NCBI RefSeq assembly: GCF_014207535.1
Contig: NZ_JACHGK010000001.1
Coordinates: 186,001 to 250,000 of the forward strand
Reading direction: 5' to 3'
Length of the DNA stretch: 64,000 bases
DNA from: Bacillus benzoevorans
Lineage (GTDB): Bacteria > Bacillota > Bacilli > Bacillales > Cytobacillaceae
The notes under the pieces are model-generated. The model was not told the origin of the DNA and ran no database searches. It was given only the letters and a program-made list of their open reading frames with translations. This document shows, piece after piece, positions 17,820-26,308 of the stretch. The position numbers and the translations under genes are program-made. Numbering within the stretch: the stretch's first letter is position 1; each line of letters opens with the position of its first letter.

Positions 17820-18695
17820 ATGATTAATCAAATTGTCGTTGTTGGTTCGGGTGTTATGGGAAGAGGGATCGCTTACGTCGCAGCGGTAGGCGGATTTTCT
17901 ACAACTGTTTATGATACGAACGAAGCTGCATTAGATAATGCCAAAAATGAATTAAATAAAATTCTCGAAAAGTCTTTAAACAGAGGCAAACTAACGGCAA
18001 TGCAAATGGAAGAAGCGAAAAATCGTCTAACTTTTTCTACTGCATTGGAGAAAGCTGTTAAATCGGCTGATCTTGTGATTGAAGCAGTACCGGAAGTTGC
18101 CGAGATTAAAAGACAGGTATTTGAATCTCTTGAAGCATATGCTCCGGAACATTGCTTTTTTGCTACCAATACATCCACGATGAGTCCTACTGAGATTGGT
18201 TCTTATGGAAAACGTCCGGAAAAAACAATTGCGATGCATTTCTTTAATCCGGTTCATAGAATGCCGCTTGTTGAAATTGTCAGGGGTCTTGAAACAAGTG
18301 ACGAAACAGCTAACACAATTAGAGCAGTTGCGGAACAGATGGGCAAAGAAACCGTGGTGATCAATGAATTCCCTGGTTTTGTGACAAGCCGAATCAGCTG
18401 CCTTGTCGGCAATGAAGCCTTTTACATGCTTCAGGAGGGGCTGGGAACACCGGAAGAAATTGATAAAGCGATTAAATTAGGTCTGAATTATCCAATGGGA
18501 CCATTCGAATTAGTAGATTTAGTTGGTTTGGACGCACGTTTAAACAACTTAAGACAGCTTCATGAAAAGTTAGGCGAGAAATACCGTCCGGCCCCATTAT
18601 TAGAACAGTATGTAAAAGCGGGAAGACTAGGACGCAAATCAGGTAAAGGGGTCTATGATTATACAGCTGGGAAAAAAGAGGTGCTGACAAAATGA
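17820..18695 (+). CDS. paaH: 3-hydroxyacyl-CoA dehydrogenase
   Basis: 291 residues. Rossmann motif VVGSGVMGRGIA at 8-18, catalytic His140 in AMHFFNPVHRMPLVE with Glu152 following, and the helical C-terminal dimerisation domain (GPFELVDLVGLD). In the paa pathway it oxidises 3-hydroxyadipyl-CoA to 3-oxoadipyl-CoA with NAD+. RBS AAAGGAG. The stop overlaps paaJ by 4 nt, so the two are translationally coupled. Confidence 0.9.
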   Translation: MINQIVVVGSGVMGRGIAYVAAVGGFSTTVYDTNEAALDNAKNELNKILEKSLNRGKLTAMQMEEAKNRLTFSTALEKAVKSADLVIEAVPEVAEIKRQVFESLEAYAPEHCFFATNTSTMSPTEIGSYGKRPEKTIAMHFFNPVHRMPLVEIVRGLETSDETANTIRAVAEQMGKETVVINEFPGFVTSRISCLVGNEAFYMLQEGLGTPEEIDKAIKLGLNYPMGPFELVDLVGLDARLNNLRQLHEKLGEKYRPAPLLEQYVKAGRLGRKSGKGVYDYTAGKKEVLTK

Positions 18696-19897
18696 GAGAA
18701 GTAGTAATTGTCGATGCAGTACGTACACCAATAGGGAGATATAAGGGAGCTTTAAAAAGTGTCCGCCCGGATGATTTAGGGGCGATTGTGATTAAAGCGA
18801 TTTTGGAGAGAAACCCGAATCTTCCTGCTGAGGAAATTGAAGAAGTCATATTGGGAAATGCCAATCAGGCTGGCGAGGATAACCGGAATGTGGCCAGAAT
18901 GTCCTCTCTTTTAGCGGGTCTGCCAATATCAGTGGGAGGTACGACACTTAATCGATTATGCGGTTCGGGTCTTGATGCGGTGATGTATGCAGCGAGAGCG
19001 ATCGCTGCTAACGAAGGCGATATCTATATTGCCGGCGGAACAGAAAGCATGACACGTGCCCCTTTTGTTATGGGAAAACCTGAAGTAGACTATCCGCGGG
19101 GGTCGATGGAATTACAGGATACAACGATCGGCTGGAGATTTACAAATCCAGTTCTTGAGGAAATGTATGGCGCCGATTCCATGCCGCAAACAGCCGAAAA
19201 CGTAGCACAGCAATTTCAAATTTCCCGTGAGGACCAAGATCGGTTCGCTTACGAAAGCCAGCAAAGGGCGAAAAAGGCGATGGAAGAAAATCGCTTTGCC
19301 GATGAAATCGTTCCTGTTACGATAAAAGATCGCAAGGGAAATGTAACGGTTGTTGCACAGGATGAACATCCTCGTCCTGATACGACAGTGGAGAAATTAG
19401 GTAAGTTAAAATCGATATTTGCAGGCGGTACCGTAACAGCCGGTAATGCATCCGGGGTGAACGACGGGGCATCTGTACTGCTATTAATGAGTGCAGAGAA
19501 AGCGAAAGAGTTGAACTTAAAACCATTAGTAAAATATGTTGTTGGGGCTACTGCCGGTTTAGAACCGAGAATCATGGGGCTTGGACCGATTTATGCAAGC
19601 AGAAAAGCACTGCAGAGAGCCGGATTATCGACTGAAGATCTCGGATTAATCGAATTAAATGAAGCATTTGCCTCACAGTCTTTGGAGTGTATGCGTCAAT
19701 TAGAGCTTGACCCAGCAAAGGTCAATGTGAATGGAGGGGCAATTGCGTTCGGTCATCCTCTAGGTGCGAGCGGGGCGCGTATTTTAACTACTTTAATTTA
19801 CGAAATGAAAAAACAGAATGTACAATATGGTTTAGCCACCATGTGTATTGGGGTCGGACAAGGCATTGCCGCCATTGTTGAAAATATACAAGATTAG
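18692..19897 (+). CDS. paaJ: 3-oxoadipyl-CoA thiolase
   Basis: 401 residues, type II thiolase. Active-site Cys90 in LNRLCGSGLDAV, His355 in AFGHPLGASGAR and Cys385 in TMCIGVGQG are all present, with NEAFA before the last part. In the phenylacetate pathway PaaJ cleaves 3-oxoadipyl-CoA to acetyl-CoA and succinyl-CoA, and also the 3-oxo-5,6-dehydrosuberyl-CoA intermediate. Thiolase substrates cannot be told by sequence alone; placement supports paaJ. Confidence 0.88.
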   Translation: MREVVIVDAVRTPIGRYKGALKSVRPDDLGAIVIKAILERNPNLPAEEIEEVILGNANQAGEDNRNVARMSSLLAGLPISVGGTTLNRLCGSGLDAVMYAARAIAANEGDIYIAGGTESMTRAPFVMGKPEVDYPRGSMELQDTTIGWRFTNPVLEEMYGADSMPQTAENVAQQFQISREDQDRFAYESQQRAKKAMEENRFADEIVPVTIKDRKGNVTVVAQDEHPRPDTTVEKLGKLKSIFAGGTVTAGNASGVNDGASVLLLMSAEKAKELNLKPLVKYVVGATAGLEPRIMGLGPIYASRKALQRAGLSTEDLGLIELNEAFASQSLECMRQLELDPAKVNVNGGAIAFGHPLGASGARILTTLIYEMKKQNVQYGLATMCIGVGQGIAAIVENIQD

Positions 19898-19954
19898 CCT
19901 TCGAGAAATGTGGAATTTGTGAAAAAAGAGTCATAACTAAAGGGGAAATAGAGA

Positions 19955-20731
19955 ATGTCAAAAGTGTTGTACAGTGTCGAAGATCATATTGCTACGGTAA
20001 CGATTAACCGTCCGGATGTGTTGAACTGCACGGATTATGAAACACTGCAGCAGCTCATGAGTATTACAGCTGAAATAGAACTGAATCCGGATGTCCGTGT
20101 TGTCATTTTTACAGGAGCAGGAGATAAGGCGTTCAGTGCGGGAGCGGATTTGAAGGAGCGGAAAAGCTTAACTGAGCAGGAAGTACGCCGGAATGTTAAA
20201 GCAATCAGGGAAGTCTTTAATCGTATTGCGGAGCTTCCGCAGCCGACGATTGCAGCCGTAAATGGCTATGCGTTTGGTGGAGGCTTTGAATTGATTTTAG
20301 CATGTGATTTTGCCATTAGTGTCGAGGAAGCGAAATTAGGTTTGACTGAGACAAGCTGGGCAATTATTCCAGGTGCAGGCGGCACCCAGCGCTTGCCGCG
20401 TTTAATTGGAGAGTCAAAAGCAAAGGAACTTATTTTTACCGCTAGAAAACTTTCAGCCCAGGAAGCTTATGATTGGGGAATTTTATCGAGAGTAGTAAGC
20501 AAAGATGAGCTCATGCAGTCCTGCAAAGAATTTGCCGGAGAAATGTTGAAAAATGGACCGATTGCTTTGCGCCAGGCAAAGTATGCGATTACCTATGGTA
20601 TGAATGCGGATCTGCAAACGGGATTAGCCATTGAAGCAAAGGCATATGAATTAACGATTCCGACAGAAGACCGTCTGGAAGCATTGCAGGCCTTCAGTGA
20701 AAAAAGAAACCCTATTTTTAAAGGAAAATAG
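19955..20731 (+). CDS. Second enoyl-CoA hydratase of the paa cluster
   Basis: 258 residues, crotonase fold with both hydratase glutamates (Glu112 in GGGFELI, Glu132 in LTETSWAIIPGAGG). It is distinct from the copy at 14619 in sequence. It may serve 2,3-dehydroadipyl-CoA hydration or stand in for a missing ring-opening hydratase activity; neither is shown. RBS AAAGGGGAA, 57 nt after paaJ, last structural gene before paaX. Confidence 0.8.
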   Translation: MSKVLYSVEDHIATVTINRPDVLNCTDYETLQQLMSITAEIELNPDVRVVIFTGAGDKAFSAGADLKERKSLTEQEVRRNVKAIREVFNRIAELPQPTIAAVNGYAFGGGFELILACDFAISVEEAKLGLTETSWAIIPGAGGTQRLPRLIGESKAKELIFTARKLSAQEAYDWGILSRVVSKDELMQSCKEFAGEMLKNGPIALRQAKYAITYGMNADLQTGLAIEAKAYELTIPTEDRLEALQAFSEKRNPIFKGK

Positions 20732-20734
20732 TTG

Positions 20735-20764
20735 TTGATACTGGATTAAGAAATCAGATATGAT
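20735..20764 (+). promoter_or_regulatory. Sigma-A promoter candidate for paaX
   Basis: TTGATA (20735-20740), an 18-nt spacer and TATGAT (20759-20764). A TCCCGT/ACGGGA dyad follows downstream of it, before the paaX start at 20862. Confidence 0.45.
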
Positions 20765-20861
20765 AATAGTAATTCCCGTAGTGTATCCATGATGTAGCGT
20801 TCGACGGGATGAAAATAACTTCTTGTGTTTGACAAGTGGAGCGGTTAGGAAGTGTGACAGT

Positions 20862-21752
20862 ATGAGCAGAACACAATCATTAATACTAACCATCTATGGC
20901 GATTACATCCGGCATTACGGTAATCAGATTTGGATTGGCAGTTTAATTCGTTTATTAAAGGTGTTTGGACACAACGAACAGGCAGTTCGTGTTTCGGTCT
21001 CAAGAATGTCGAAACAAGGTCTCCTGCAATCGGAAAAAGTAGGAAATAAAAGTTTTTACAAATTAACAGAACGCGGGATCAACCGTGTAGATGAAGCGGC
21101 AAGAAGAATCTATAAACTAAACCCATATGAATGGGACGGAAAATGGCGCGTTGTCATGTATAACATCCCGGAAGAGAAAAGACAAATTCGTGATGAGTTA
21201 AGAAAAGAACTTCAGTGGAGCGGCTTTGGTAATTTGTCAAACGGCTGCTGGGTTTCCCCTAATAATCATGAAAAGGGAATTCACTTATTAGTTAGTAAAT
21301 ATAATGTTGAAGACTATGTACATCTTTTTCTATCCGAATATAAAGGACCAAGGTCTGATTTTGTATTAGTAGAGAATTGCTGGCCTTTAGCAGAAATTGA
21401 AGAAAAGTATGAGCAGTTTATTGAAGAATACAGTAAGAAATTCATTATTCATCAAAGCATTATTCAAAGCGGTGAAATGACAGATGAAGAATGCTTTATT
21501 GAAAGAGCTTTTTTGGTTCATCAATATCGAAAATTTTTATTTATTGACCCAGGGCTTCCAAAAGAATTACTGCCAGAACGCTGGAATGGAAACCATGCCG
21601 CACTTTTATTTAATCAGTATTATCAAATGCTGGCAGAACCATCCAATCGTTTTTTTGAGGAAATTTTTCAGGAAGATAATGACCTGGGGAAAAAAAATAA
21701 ATTATATAATGCGAAGGAATATCCTTTAATTGGGCAATCAAGTAAAAAGTGA
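20862..21752 (+). CDS. paaX: Phenylacetic acid degradation operon repressor
   Basis: 296 residues of the PaaX family: an N-terminal winged-helix domain (SLILTIYGDYIRHYGNQIWIGSLIRLL, then AVRVSVSRMSKQGLL), a central domain (KWRVVMYNIPEEKRQIRDELRKEL) and a C-terminal domain. PaaX represses paa genes until phenylacetyl-CoA binds. The ATG at 20862 has TAGGAAG 9 nt upstream; an in-frame TTG at 20823 lacks an RBS. It likely acts on the repeats near 8465 and 11558. Confidence 0.92.
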   Translation: MSRTQSLILTIYGDYIRHYGNQIWIGSLIRLLKVFGHNEQAVRVSVSRMSKQGLLQSEKVGNKSFYKLTERGINRVDEAARRIYKLNPYEWDGKWRVVMYNIPEEKRQIRDELRKELQWSGFGNLSNGCWVSPNNHEKGIHLLVSKYNVEDYVHLFLSEYKGPRSDFVLVENCWPLAEIEEKYEQFIEEYSKKFIIHQSIIQSGEMTDEECFIERAFLVHQYRKFLFIDPGLPKELLPERWNGNHAALLFNQYYQMLAEPSNRFFEEIFQEDNDLGKKNKLYNAKEYPLIGQSSKK

Positions 21753-21779
21753 GTCAGCTGGCAAATAAGGGTTGTCCAA

Positions 21780-21819
21780 AATAAAGGTGTCAAACATTTG
21801 CATGTCAGACACCTTTATT
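21780..21819. terminator. Bidirectional terminator between paaX and paaY
   Basis: Perfect 12-bp stem AATAAAGGTGTC/GACACCTTTATT between convergent genes, with A/T-rich flanks on both sides. Confidence 0.75.
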
Positions 21820-21821
21820 AT

Positions 21822-22340
21822 TCAACCCTGCTTTAATATTTGATTATACATATAGCTTTTTTCTACGTATGCATCAATGGAAAGCTGAATCATTTCCAGG
21901 TCCTTTTCATTGAGCTCACGAACAACCTTTCCCGGTGAACCGACTACGAGAGAACGGGGCGGGATGATTTTTCCGGATGGAATTAATGAATTAGCAGCAA
22001 TAATACATTCTTCTCCAATGACCGCTCCATCCAAAATAGTCGAACCCATGCCAATAATGGAACGTTTTTTGATTGTACAGCCGTGCAGCACAACATTATG
22101 TCCGACTGTTACTTCGTCTTCTATTATGACGGGAGAGCCTTGATACAAGTGGATTGTGGTATTATCTTGGATACTGCATCTATCTCCAATTGTGATTGAA
22201 TCCTCATCACCGCGTAATACAGCATTAAACCAAATGGATGATTCTTTGCCAACCTGGACATCGCCAATTAAATATGCCCCAGGTGCTATAAATACAGTGT
22301 CGTGTACTATTGGTGTTTTATCCTGAAAGGGAATGAACAA
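21822..22340 (-). CDS. paaY: Gamma-carbonic anhydrase-like hexapeptide protein (PaaY type)
   Basis: 172 residues with left-handed beta-helix hexapeptide repeats (APGAYLIGDVQVG, VTVGHNVVLHGC, IIGMGSTILDGAVIG). The three zinc ligands of the gamma-CA family are present: His64, His81 and His86. PaaY is a thioesterase that removes stalled CoA adducts of the paa pathway; location in this cluster favours that over YtoA-type carbonic anhydrase. It is transcribed opposite to the rest of the island. The ATG follows AAGGAGGATTTTT on the minus strand. Confidence 0.75.
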   Translation of the reverse strand: MFIPFQDKTPIVHDTVFIAPGAYLIGDVQVGKESSIWFNAVLRGDEDSITIGDRCSIQDNTTIHLYQGSPVIIEDEVTVGHNVVLHGCTIKKRSIIGMGSTILDGAVIGEECIIAANSLIPSGKIIPPRSLVVGSPGKVVRELNEKDLEMIQLSIDAYVEKSYMYNQILKQG

Positions 22341-22420
22341 GGAAAAATCCTCCTTCTATATTTTTAATTTTCAATAAATTATAACATATTTTAATATTCT
22401 TGATAAGGTGGGAAGGGATA

Positions 22421-23386
22421 ATGAAATCTATTTGTGAACTGTTGTCGATTCGGTATCCGATCATTCAAGGAGGAATGGGAAATATTAGTCATGCGGCTCT
22501 GACGGCTGCTGTTTCAGAAGCGGGAGGTCTCGGTACAATTGGAGCTGGAACCATGACTCCCCGTGAAGTAGAAGCGATTATTTTAGAAACAAAGAGAAAA
22601 ACGAAAGCCCCGTTTGCCGTTAATATTGCCCTTACAGTCAGCCCATACGTGTCAGATTTAGTAGATTTAGTCATTAAGCATCATATTCCTGTTGTATCAT
22701 TATCTGCCGGAAATCCTGGACCGTTTATCCCTGTTTTTCATGAGCATGGCATCAAGGTAATCGTGGTTGCAGCTTCTGTAAAGCATGCCCAAAAGGCAGA
22801 AGCAGCAGGTGCCGACTTGCTTGTAGCGGAAGGATTTGAAGCGGCAGGAATTAATTCCAATCTTGAATTGACGACATTTACCTTAATTCCGCAAATAGCA
22901 AAGGCAGTATCCATTCCCGTCATTGCGGCCGGGGGAATTGGAGACGGGAAAGGGCTGGCAGCTGCTTTCATGCTTGGGGCAGCAGGAGTGCAAATGGGAA
23001 CCCGTCTTATTGCTACACAGGATGGACGTTTTTCTGCAGAATATAAAGAAAAGCTGGTACAAGCAAGCGGCGTTGATACTAGGATTGTCGGACGTTCTGT
23101 TGGCCGTGTAAGAAGAGTGTTACATACAGGCTATACTAAAAGATTGCTGCTGGCAGAAGAAAATGGAATCAGTTTAGAGGAATTTAATGAGTTAACATCA
23201 GAGGACAAGCATATTAAAGGAGCTCTGATGGGAGATACTGATAACGGTTTTATAAACAGCGGACAGGTGGCCGGTCTTATTACGGATATTCCAACGGTTA
23301 AGGAACTGTTTTCAAGCATGATCGAGGATGCAGCTTTACAAATGGAGGCAGTGAGAAATAGTTTAGCCTTGGTAAGCAGCAAATAA
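22421..23386 (+). CDS. Nitronate monooxygenase/FabK-like flavoprotein
   Basis: 321 residues of the NMO/2-nitropropane dioxygenase family, a TIM-barrel FMN enzyme. Motifs: YPIIQGGMGNISHAALTAAVSEAGGLGTIGAG at the N-terminus and IPVIAAGGIGDG.GLAAAFMLGAAGVQMGTR, the FMN-phosphate region. Family activities include nitronate oxidation and enoyl-ACP reduction. Its role beside paa genes is unknown. The ATG at 22421 is preferred over the TTG at 22400 because the GGTGGGAAGGG RBS lies between them. Confidence 0.75.
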   Translation: MKSICELLSIRYPIIQGGMGNISHAALTAAVSEAGGLGTIGAGTMTPREVEAIILETKRKTKAPFAVNIALTVSPYVSDLVDLVIKHHIPVVSLSAGNPGPFIPVFHEHGIKVIVVAASVKHAQKAEAAGADLLVAEGFEAAGINSNLELTTFTLIPQIAKAVSIPVIAAGGIGDGKGLAAAFMLGAAGVQMGTRLIATQDGRFSAEYKEKLVQASGVDTRIVGRSVGRVRRVLHTGYTKRLLLAEENGISLEEFNELTSEDKHIKGALMGDTDNGFINSGQVAGLITDIPTVKELFSSMIEDAALQMEAVRNSLALVSSK

Positions 23387-23429
23387 TATCAATATCCGCA
23401 CTATTGCGAATTTAGGAGGCAAGAAAAAC

Positions 23430-23879
23430 ATGAGTACAGCGCTAAGTGAACAGGAATTGCATGAGAAATATTATAAAGATATTTTTAATCATTTGGAACA
23501 AGAACCCTATGCCCAATATCTCGGCATGAAATTAATTGAACTTGGTGCTGGAACGGCAACAGCTGAATTAGAGGTAAAGGACCATATGCTGAACTCACAC
23601 GGTACGGTTCATGGAGCCATTATATTCTCGTTGGCAGATTATGTATTTGCTGCAGCCTGTAACTCCTATGGAAAAACTTCCGTTGGTTTATCCACAACGG
23701 TGAATTTTATGGCACCCGGTTTGAACGGCTCGATCATCAAAGCCATTGCTACGGAAGAAAAGCGAAATAATCGAACTTCCTGGTACAATATCCGAGTGGA
23801 AAGCGATGGGGAACTGCTGGCTTCGATGGAGGCATTAGCCTATCGGAAACACAGCTATTTTATCCCAGTTAAAGAATAA
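23430..23879 (+). CDS. paaI: Hotdog-fold phenylacetyl-CoA thioesterase
   Basis: 149 residues, PaaI/YbgC hotdog type, with the motif NSHGTVHGAIIFSLADYVFAAACNSYG and LSTTVNFMAPGLNGS. PaaI hydrolyses ring-hydroxylated or stalled aryl-CoA to save CoA. RBS TAGGAGGCAAG. It lies 43 nt after the NMO-like gene and closes the paa island, followed by a terminator. Confidence 0.85.
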   Translation: MSTALSEQELHEKYYKDIFNHLEQEPYAQYLGMKLIELGAGTATAELEVKDHMLNSHGTVHGAIIFSLADYVFAAACNSYGKTSVGLSTTVNFMAPGLNGSIIKAIATEEKRNNRTSWYNIRVESDGELLASMEALAYRKHSYFIPVKE

Positions 23880-23881
23880 GC

Positions 23882-24055
23882 TTATGAGATGAAAAAACTG
23901 TTGGAATTCCGGCAGTTTTTTTGCCTTTCTTCCAAATCCAAAGCATCCTCTTTGTCCCGTTGTTTCTGATCCGGGCCGCCGTATAGATCTGAAATCTCTT
24001 CAGCGAGTTCATCTAAAAAATCATTTGAAAATAACGGCTTTTTTCCTTGCGGCAT
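23882..24055 (-). CDS. Small hypothetical protein overlapping a terminator
   Basis: 57 residues starting MPQGKKPLFSNDFLDELAEEISDLYGG, with RBS AGGGAGAG 6 nt upstream on the minus strand. The last residues (RNSNSFFIS) are encoded by the antisense of the paaI terminator hairpin, so the C-terminus is probably not conserved. Very acidic and polar. Family not recognised. Confidence 0.5.
   Translation of the reverse strand: MPQGKKPLFSNDFLDELAEEISDLYGGPDQKQRDKEDALDLEERQKNCRNSNSFFIS
23893..23923 (+). terminator. Terminator of the paaI transcript
   Basis: AAAAACTG pairs with CAGTTTTT, enclosing GGAATTCC with G.T pairs, followed by T's. Confidence 0.75.
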
Positions 24056-24138
24056 CTTGAACTCTCCCTTCCATTTTCTTTTTATATTTACTTTTATCCA
24101 ATACAGGAGTATTATAATCAACAGTTTCGAATTTCTAA

Positions 24139-24266
24139 ATCGCTGAAACCAAAATATGGTACGGGGGAACCATTTTCATGGGTTATATTCATATACCCTT
24201 GGGGTGAATCCTTAATTAGGTAGGGCTACTCAAAGGCCCGAATCCGACAGCTAACCTCGTAAGCGT
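24139..24266 (+). ncRNA. ydaO/yuaA c-di-AMP riboswitch
   Basis: All hallmark blocks of the class occur in order: GGTACGGGGGAACCA at 24158-24172, TTGGGGTGAATCC, the short GTAGGG element, CCGAATCCGACAGCTAACCTCG, and the closing TAAGCG that pairs with CGCT near 24141. It precedes kimA, the gene regulated by this riboswitch in B. subtilis. Binding of c-di-AMP should favour the downstream terminator. Confidence 0.95.
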
Positions 24267-24306
24267 TTATGAGAAGGAAGGTGAAGCTTGTGGGGCAGGA
24301 CTTCTA

Positions 24307-24348
24307 ATGTCTACAAGTCTATTTTACTATGGCTTGTAGGCATTTTTT
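24307..24348 (+). terminator. Expression-platform terminator of the c-di-AMP riboswitch
   Basis: ATGTCTACAAG pairs with CTTGTAGGCAT (one G.T pair) around a 15-nt loop, then TTTTTT, between the aptamer and the kimA start: an OFF switch. Confidence 0.85.
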
Positions 24349-24422
24349 ATTTTATAAAGGTTTTTTTGAATTTATTAACCCTCAATGGTGAAACTACATT
24401 TAACAAATTGGTGGTGAGGATC

Positions 24423-26243
24423 ATGGCTTTAAAAAGATTATTAATTGGCCGCCCTTTGAAATCAACTGAACTAGGTGAACAAAAGCTAAATAAAGCAAAG
24501 GCATTAGCTATTTTATCCTCTGACGCCTTATCATCAGTCGCCTATGGACCGGAGCAAATTTTGATTGTTCTCGTGACAATCAGCATGGCGGCATTTTGGT
24601 ATTCGCTTCCAATCGCCATTGGCGTGTTAGTTTTGTTAACTGCTCTGATCCTGTCTTATAGACAAATAATTTTTGCTTATCCGCATGGCGGAGGAGCATA
24701 TGTTGTTTCAAAGGAGAACCTCGGAGTAAACGCAGGATTAATAGCCGGCGGTTCGCTATTGGTTGATTATATTTTAACCGTAGCCGTGAGTGTATCGGCC
24801 GGAACGGATGCGATCACTTCTGCGTTTCCTGCTTTACATGAACATAATGTACTTATTGCCATTATATTCGTTGTTTTTATTACCCTCTTGAATTTAAGAG
24901 GTGTAACAGAATCGGCAACGATTTTGGCTTATCCTGTTTATTTGTTTGTCATTGCTTTATTTATCTTAATTGGTGCAGGTTTATATCAAATTGCTGCAGG
25001 GTCGGTTTCTCCTGAGCTCCATACACCTGTGGGTACACCGATTGCCGGAATTAGCTTATTTATTCTATTAAGGGCCTTCGCCTCCGGAAGCTCGGCATTA
25101 ACAGGTGTTGAAGCGATTTCGAATGCCATTCCGAACTTTAAAGAACCGGCACCTGTGAATGCGGCCAAAACATTAACGGCGATGGGGGCATTGCTCGCTT
25201 TATTGTTTTCAGGAATTGTCGTCTTAGCTTATTATTACGGAATATCTCCGAAGGAAGAAGTAACGGTTGTTTCGCAGATTGCAGAAGAAATATTTGGAAG
25301 AAATTTCATGTACTTCTTCATCCAAGGGACAACTGCTTTAATTTTAATTCTTGCGGCTAATACAGGATATTCAGCCTTTCCTTTATTGGCTGTAAATTTG
25401 TCGAGAGATAAGTTTATCCCCAGAATATTTACCGTTAGAGGGGACCGCTTAGGCTATTCAAATGGCATTATCATCCTTGGTTTATTGTCCATCCTGTTAA
25501 TCATTGCCTTTCAAGGACAGACAGAGCAGCTGATTCCATTGTATGCTGTCGGGGTGTTTATTCCGTTTACCTTATCACAATCCGGGATGATGGTGAAGTG
25601 GATTCGCGAAAGGCCCGCTGGCTGGGGAGTAAAGCTGTTTATTAATACAATTGGTGCTTTGATTAGTTTCACTGTAACCATTGTATTCTTCCTGACCAAA
25701 TTTGCTCAAGTATGGCCAGTGATTATTTTTCTGCCCATCATCATTTTGACTTTCTATCAAATTCATAAACACTACGAATCAGTTGGAGAACAATTAAGAA
25801 CAGCTTCGCTGGTGTCTAGTATCCCGATTGCCGGAAATGTGATGATTGTACCGGTGGCCGGAATCACCCGGGTTGTCGAAAATTCGATCAACTATGCAAA
25901 ATCACTGAAACCAGATCAGATTATTGCGGTTAATGTTGCCTTTGACAGAGAGTCAGCGAAAAAGCTGGAGGAAAAATGGGCAAAGTGGCAGCCTGAGGTA
26001 AGACTTGTCACGCTGTATTCATACTACCGCAGTATTATCCAGCCATTGTCTAAATTCATCGATACCATTGAGCGAAAATCAAGTGAATCTCACTATCAGG
26101 TTACAGTGATTATACCGCAATTCATTCCAAAAAAGGGCTGGCATAATATTCTTCACAATCAATCAAGTATTTTAATCCGCACTGCTTTGCTTTATCGGAA
26201 AAATGTAGTGATTACAACGGTCCCTTATCACTTACAAAAATAG
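24423..26243 (+). CDS. kimA: High-affinity potassium importer KimA
   Basis: 606 residues, APC superfamily, closely similar throughout to B. subtilis KimA (YdaO). It has about 12 membrane segments (LSSDALSSVAYGPEQILI, GGGAYVVSKENLG, ALTGVEAISNAIPNF) and a cytoplasmic C-terminal domain from about residue 460 ending PQFIPKKGWHNILHNQSS. KimA imports K+ by proton symport and is inhibited by c-di-AMP. The ATG at 24423 has GGTGAGGATC upstream; a longer frame from 24288 would read through the riboswitch terminator and is rejected. Confidence 0.95.
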   Translation: MALKRLLIGRPLKSTELGEQKLNKAKALAILSSDALSSVAYGPEQILIVLVTISMAAFWYSLPIAIGVLVLLTALILSYRQIIFAYPHGGGAYVVSKENLGVNAGLIAGGSLLVDYILTVAVSVSAGTDAITSAFPALHEHNVLIAIIFVVFITLLNLRGVTESATILAYPVYLFVIALFILIGAGLYQIAAGSVSPELHTPVGTPIAGISLFILLRAFASGSSALTGVEAISNAIPNFKEPAPVNAAKTLTAMGALLALLFSGIVVLAYYYGISPKEEVTVVSQIAEEIFGRNFMYFFIQGTTALILILAANTGYSAFPLLAVNLSRDKFIPRIFTVRGDRLGYSNGIIILGLLSILLIIAFQGQTEQLIPLYAVGVFIPFTLSQSGMMVKWIRERPAGWGVKLFINTIGALISFTVTIVFFLTKFAQVWPVIIFLPIIILTFYQIHKHYESVGEQLRTASLVSSIPIAGNVMIVPVAGITRVVENSINYAKSLKPDQIIAVNVAFDRESAKKLEEKWAKWQPEVRLVTLYSYYRSIIQPLSKFIDTIERKSSESHYQVTVIIPQFIPKKGWHNILHNQSSILIRTALLYRKNVVITTVPYHLQK

Positions 26244-26262
26244 TGTCATTTGTTTTTTAACA

Positions 26263-26298
26263 AAAACAGGCGGAGAGAAAATATCTCACGCCTGTTTT
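26263..26298. terminator. Bidirectional terminator between kimA and the LLM gene
   Basis: AAAACAGGCG pairs with CGCCTGTTTT, with inner GAGA/TCTC, between convergent genes. Confidence 0.75.
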
Positions 26299-26308
26299 AA
26301 TTTGGAGA

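Noticed and set aside
24288..24422. N-terminal extension of kimA from a TTG at 24288
   Set aside because: It would translate the riboswitch terminator; the ATG at 24423 has a proper RBS and gives the KimA length.
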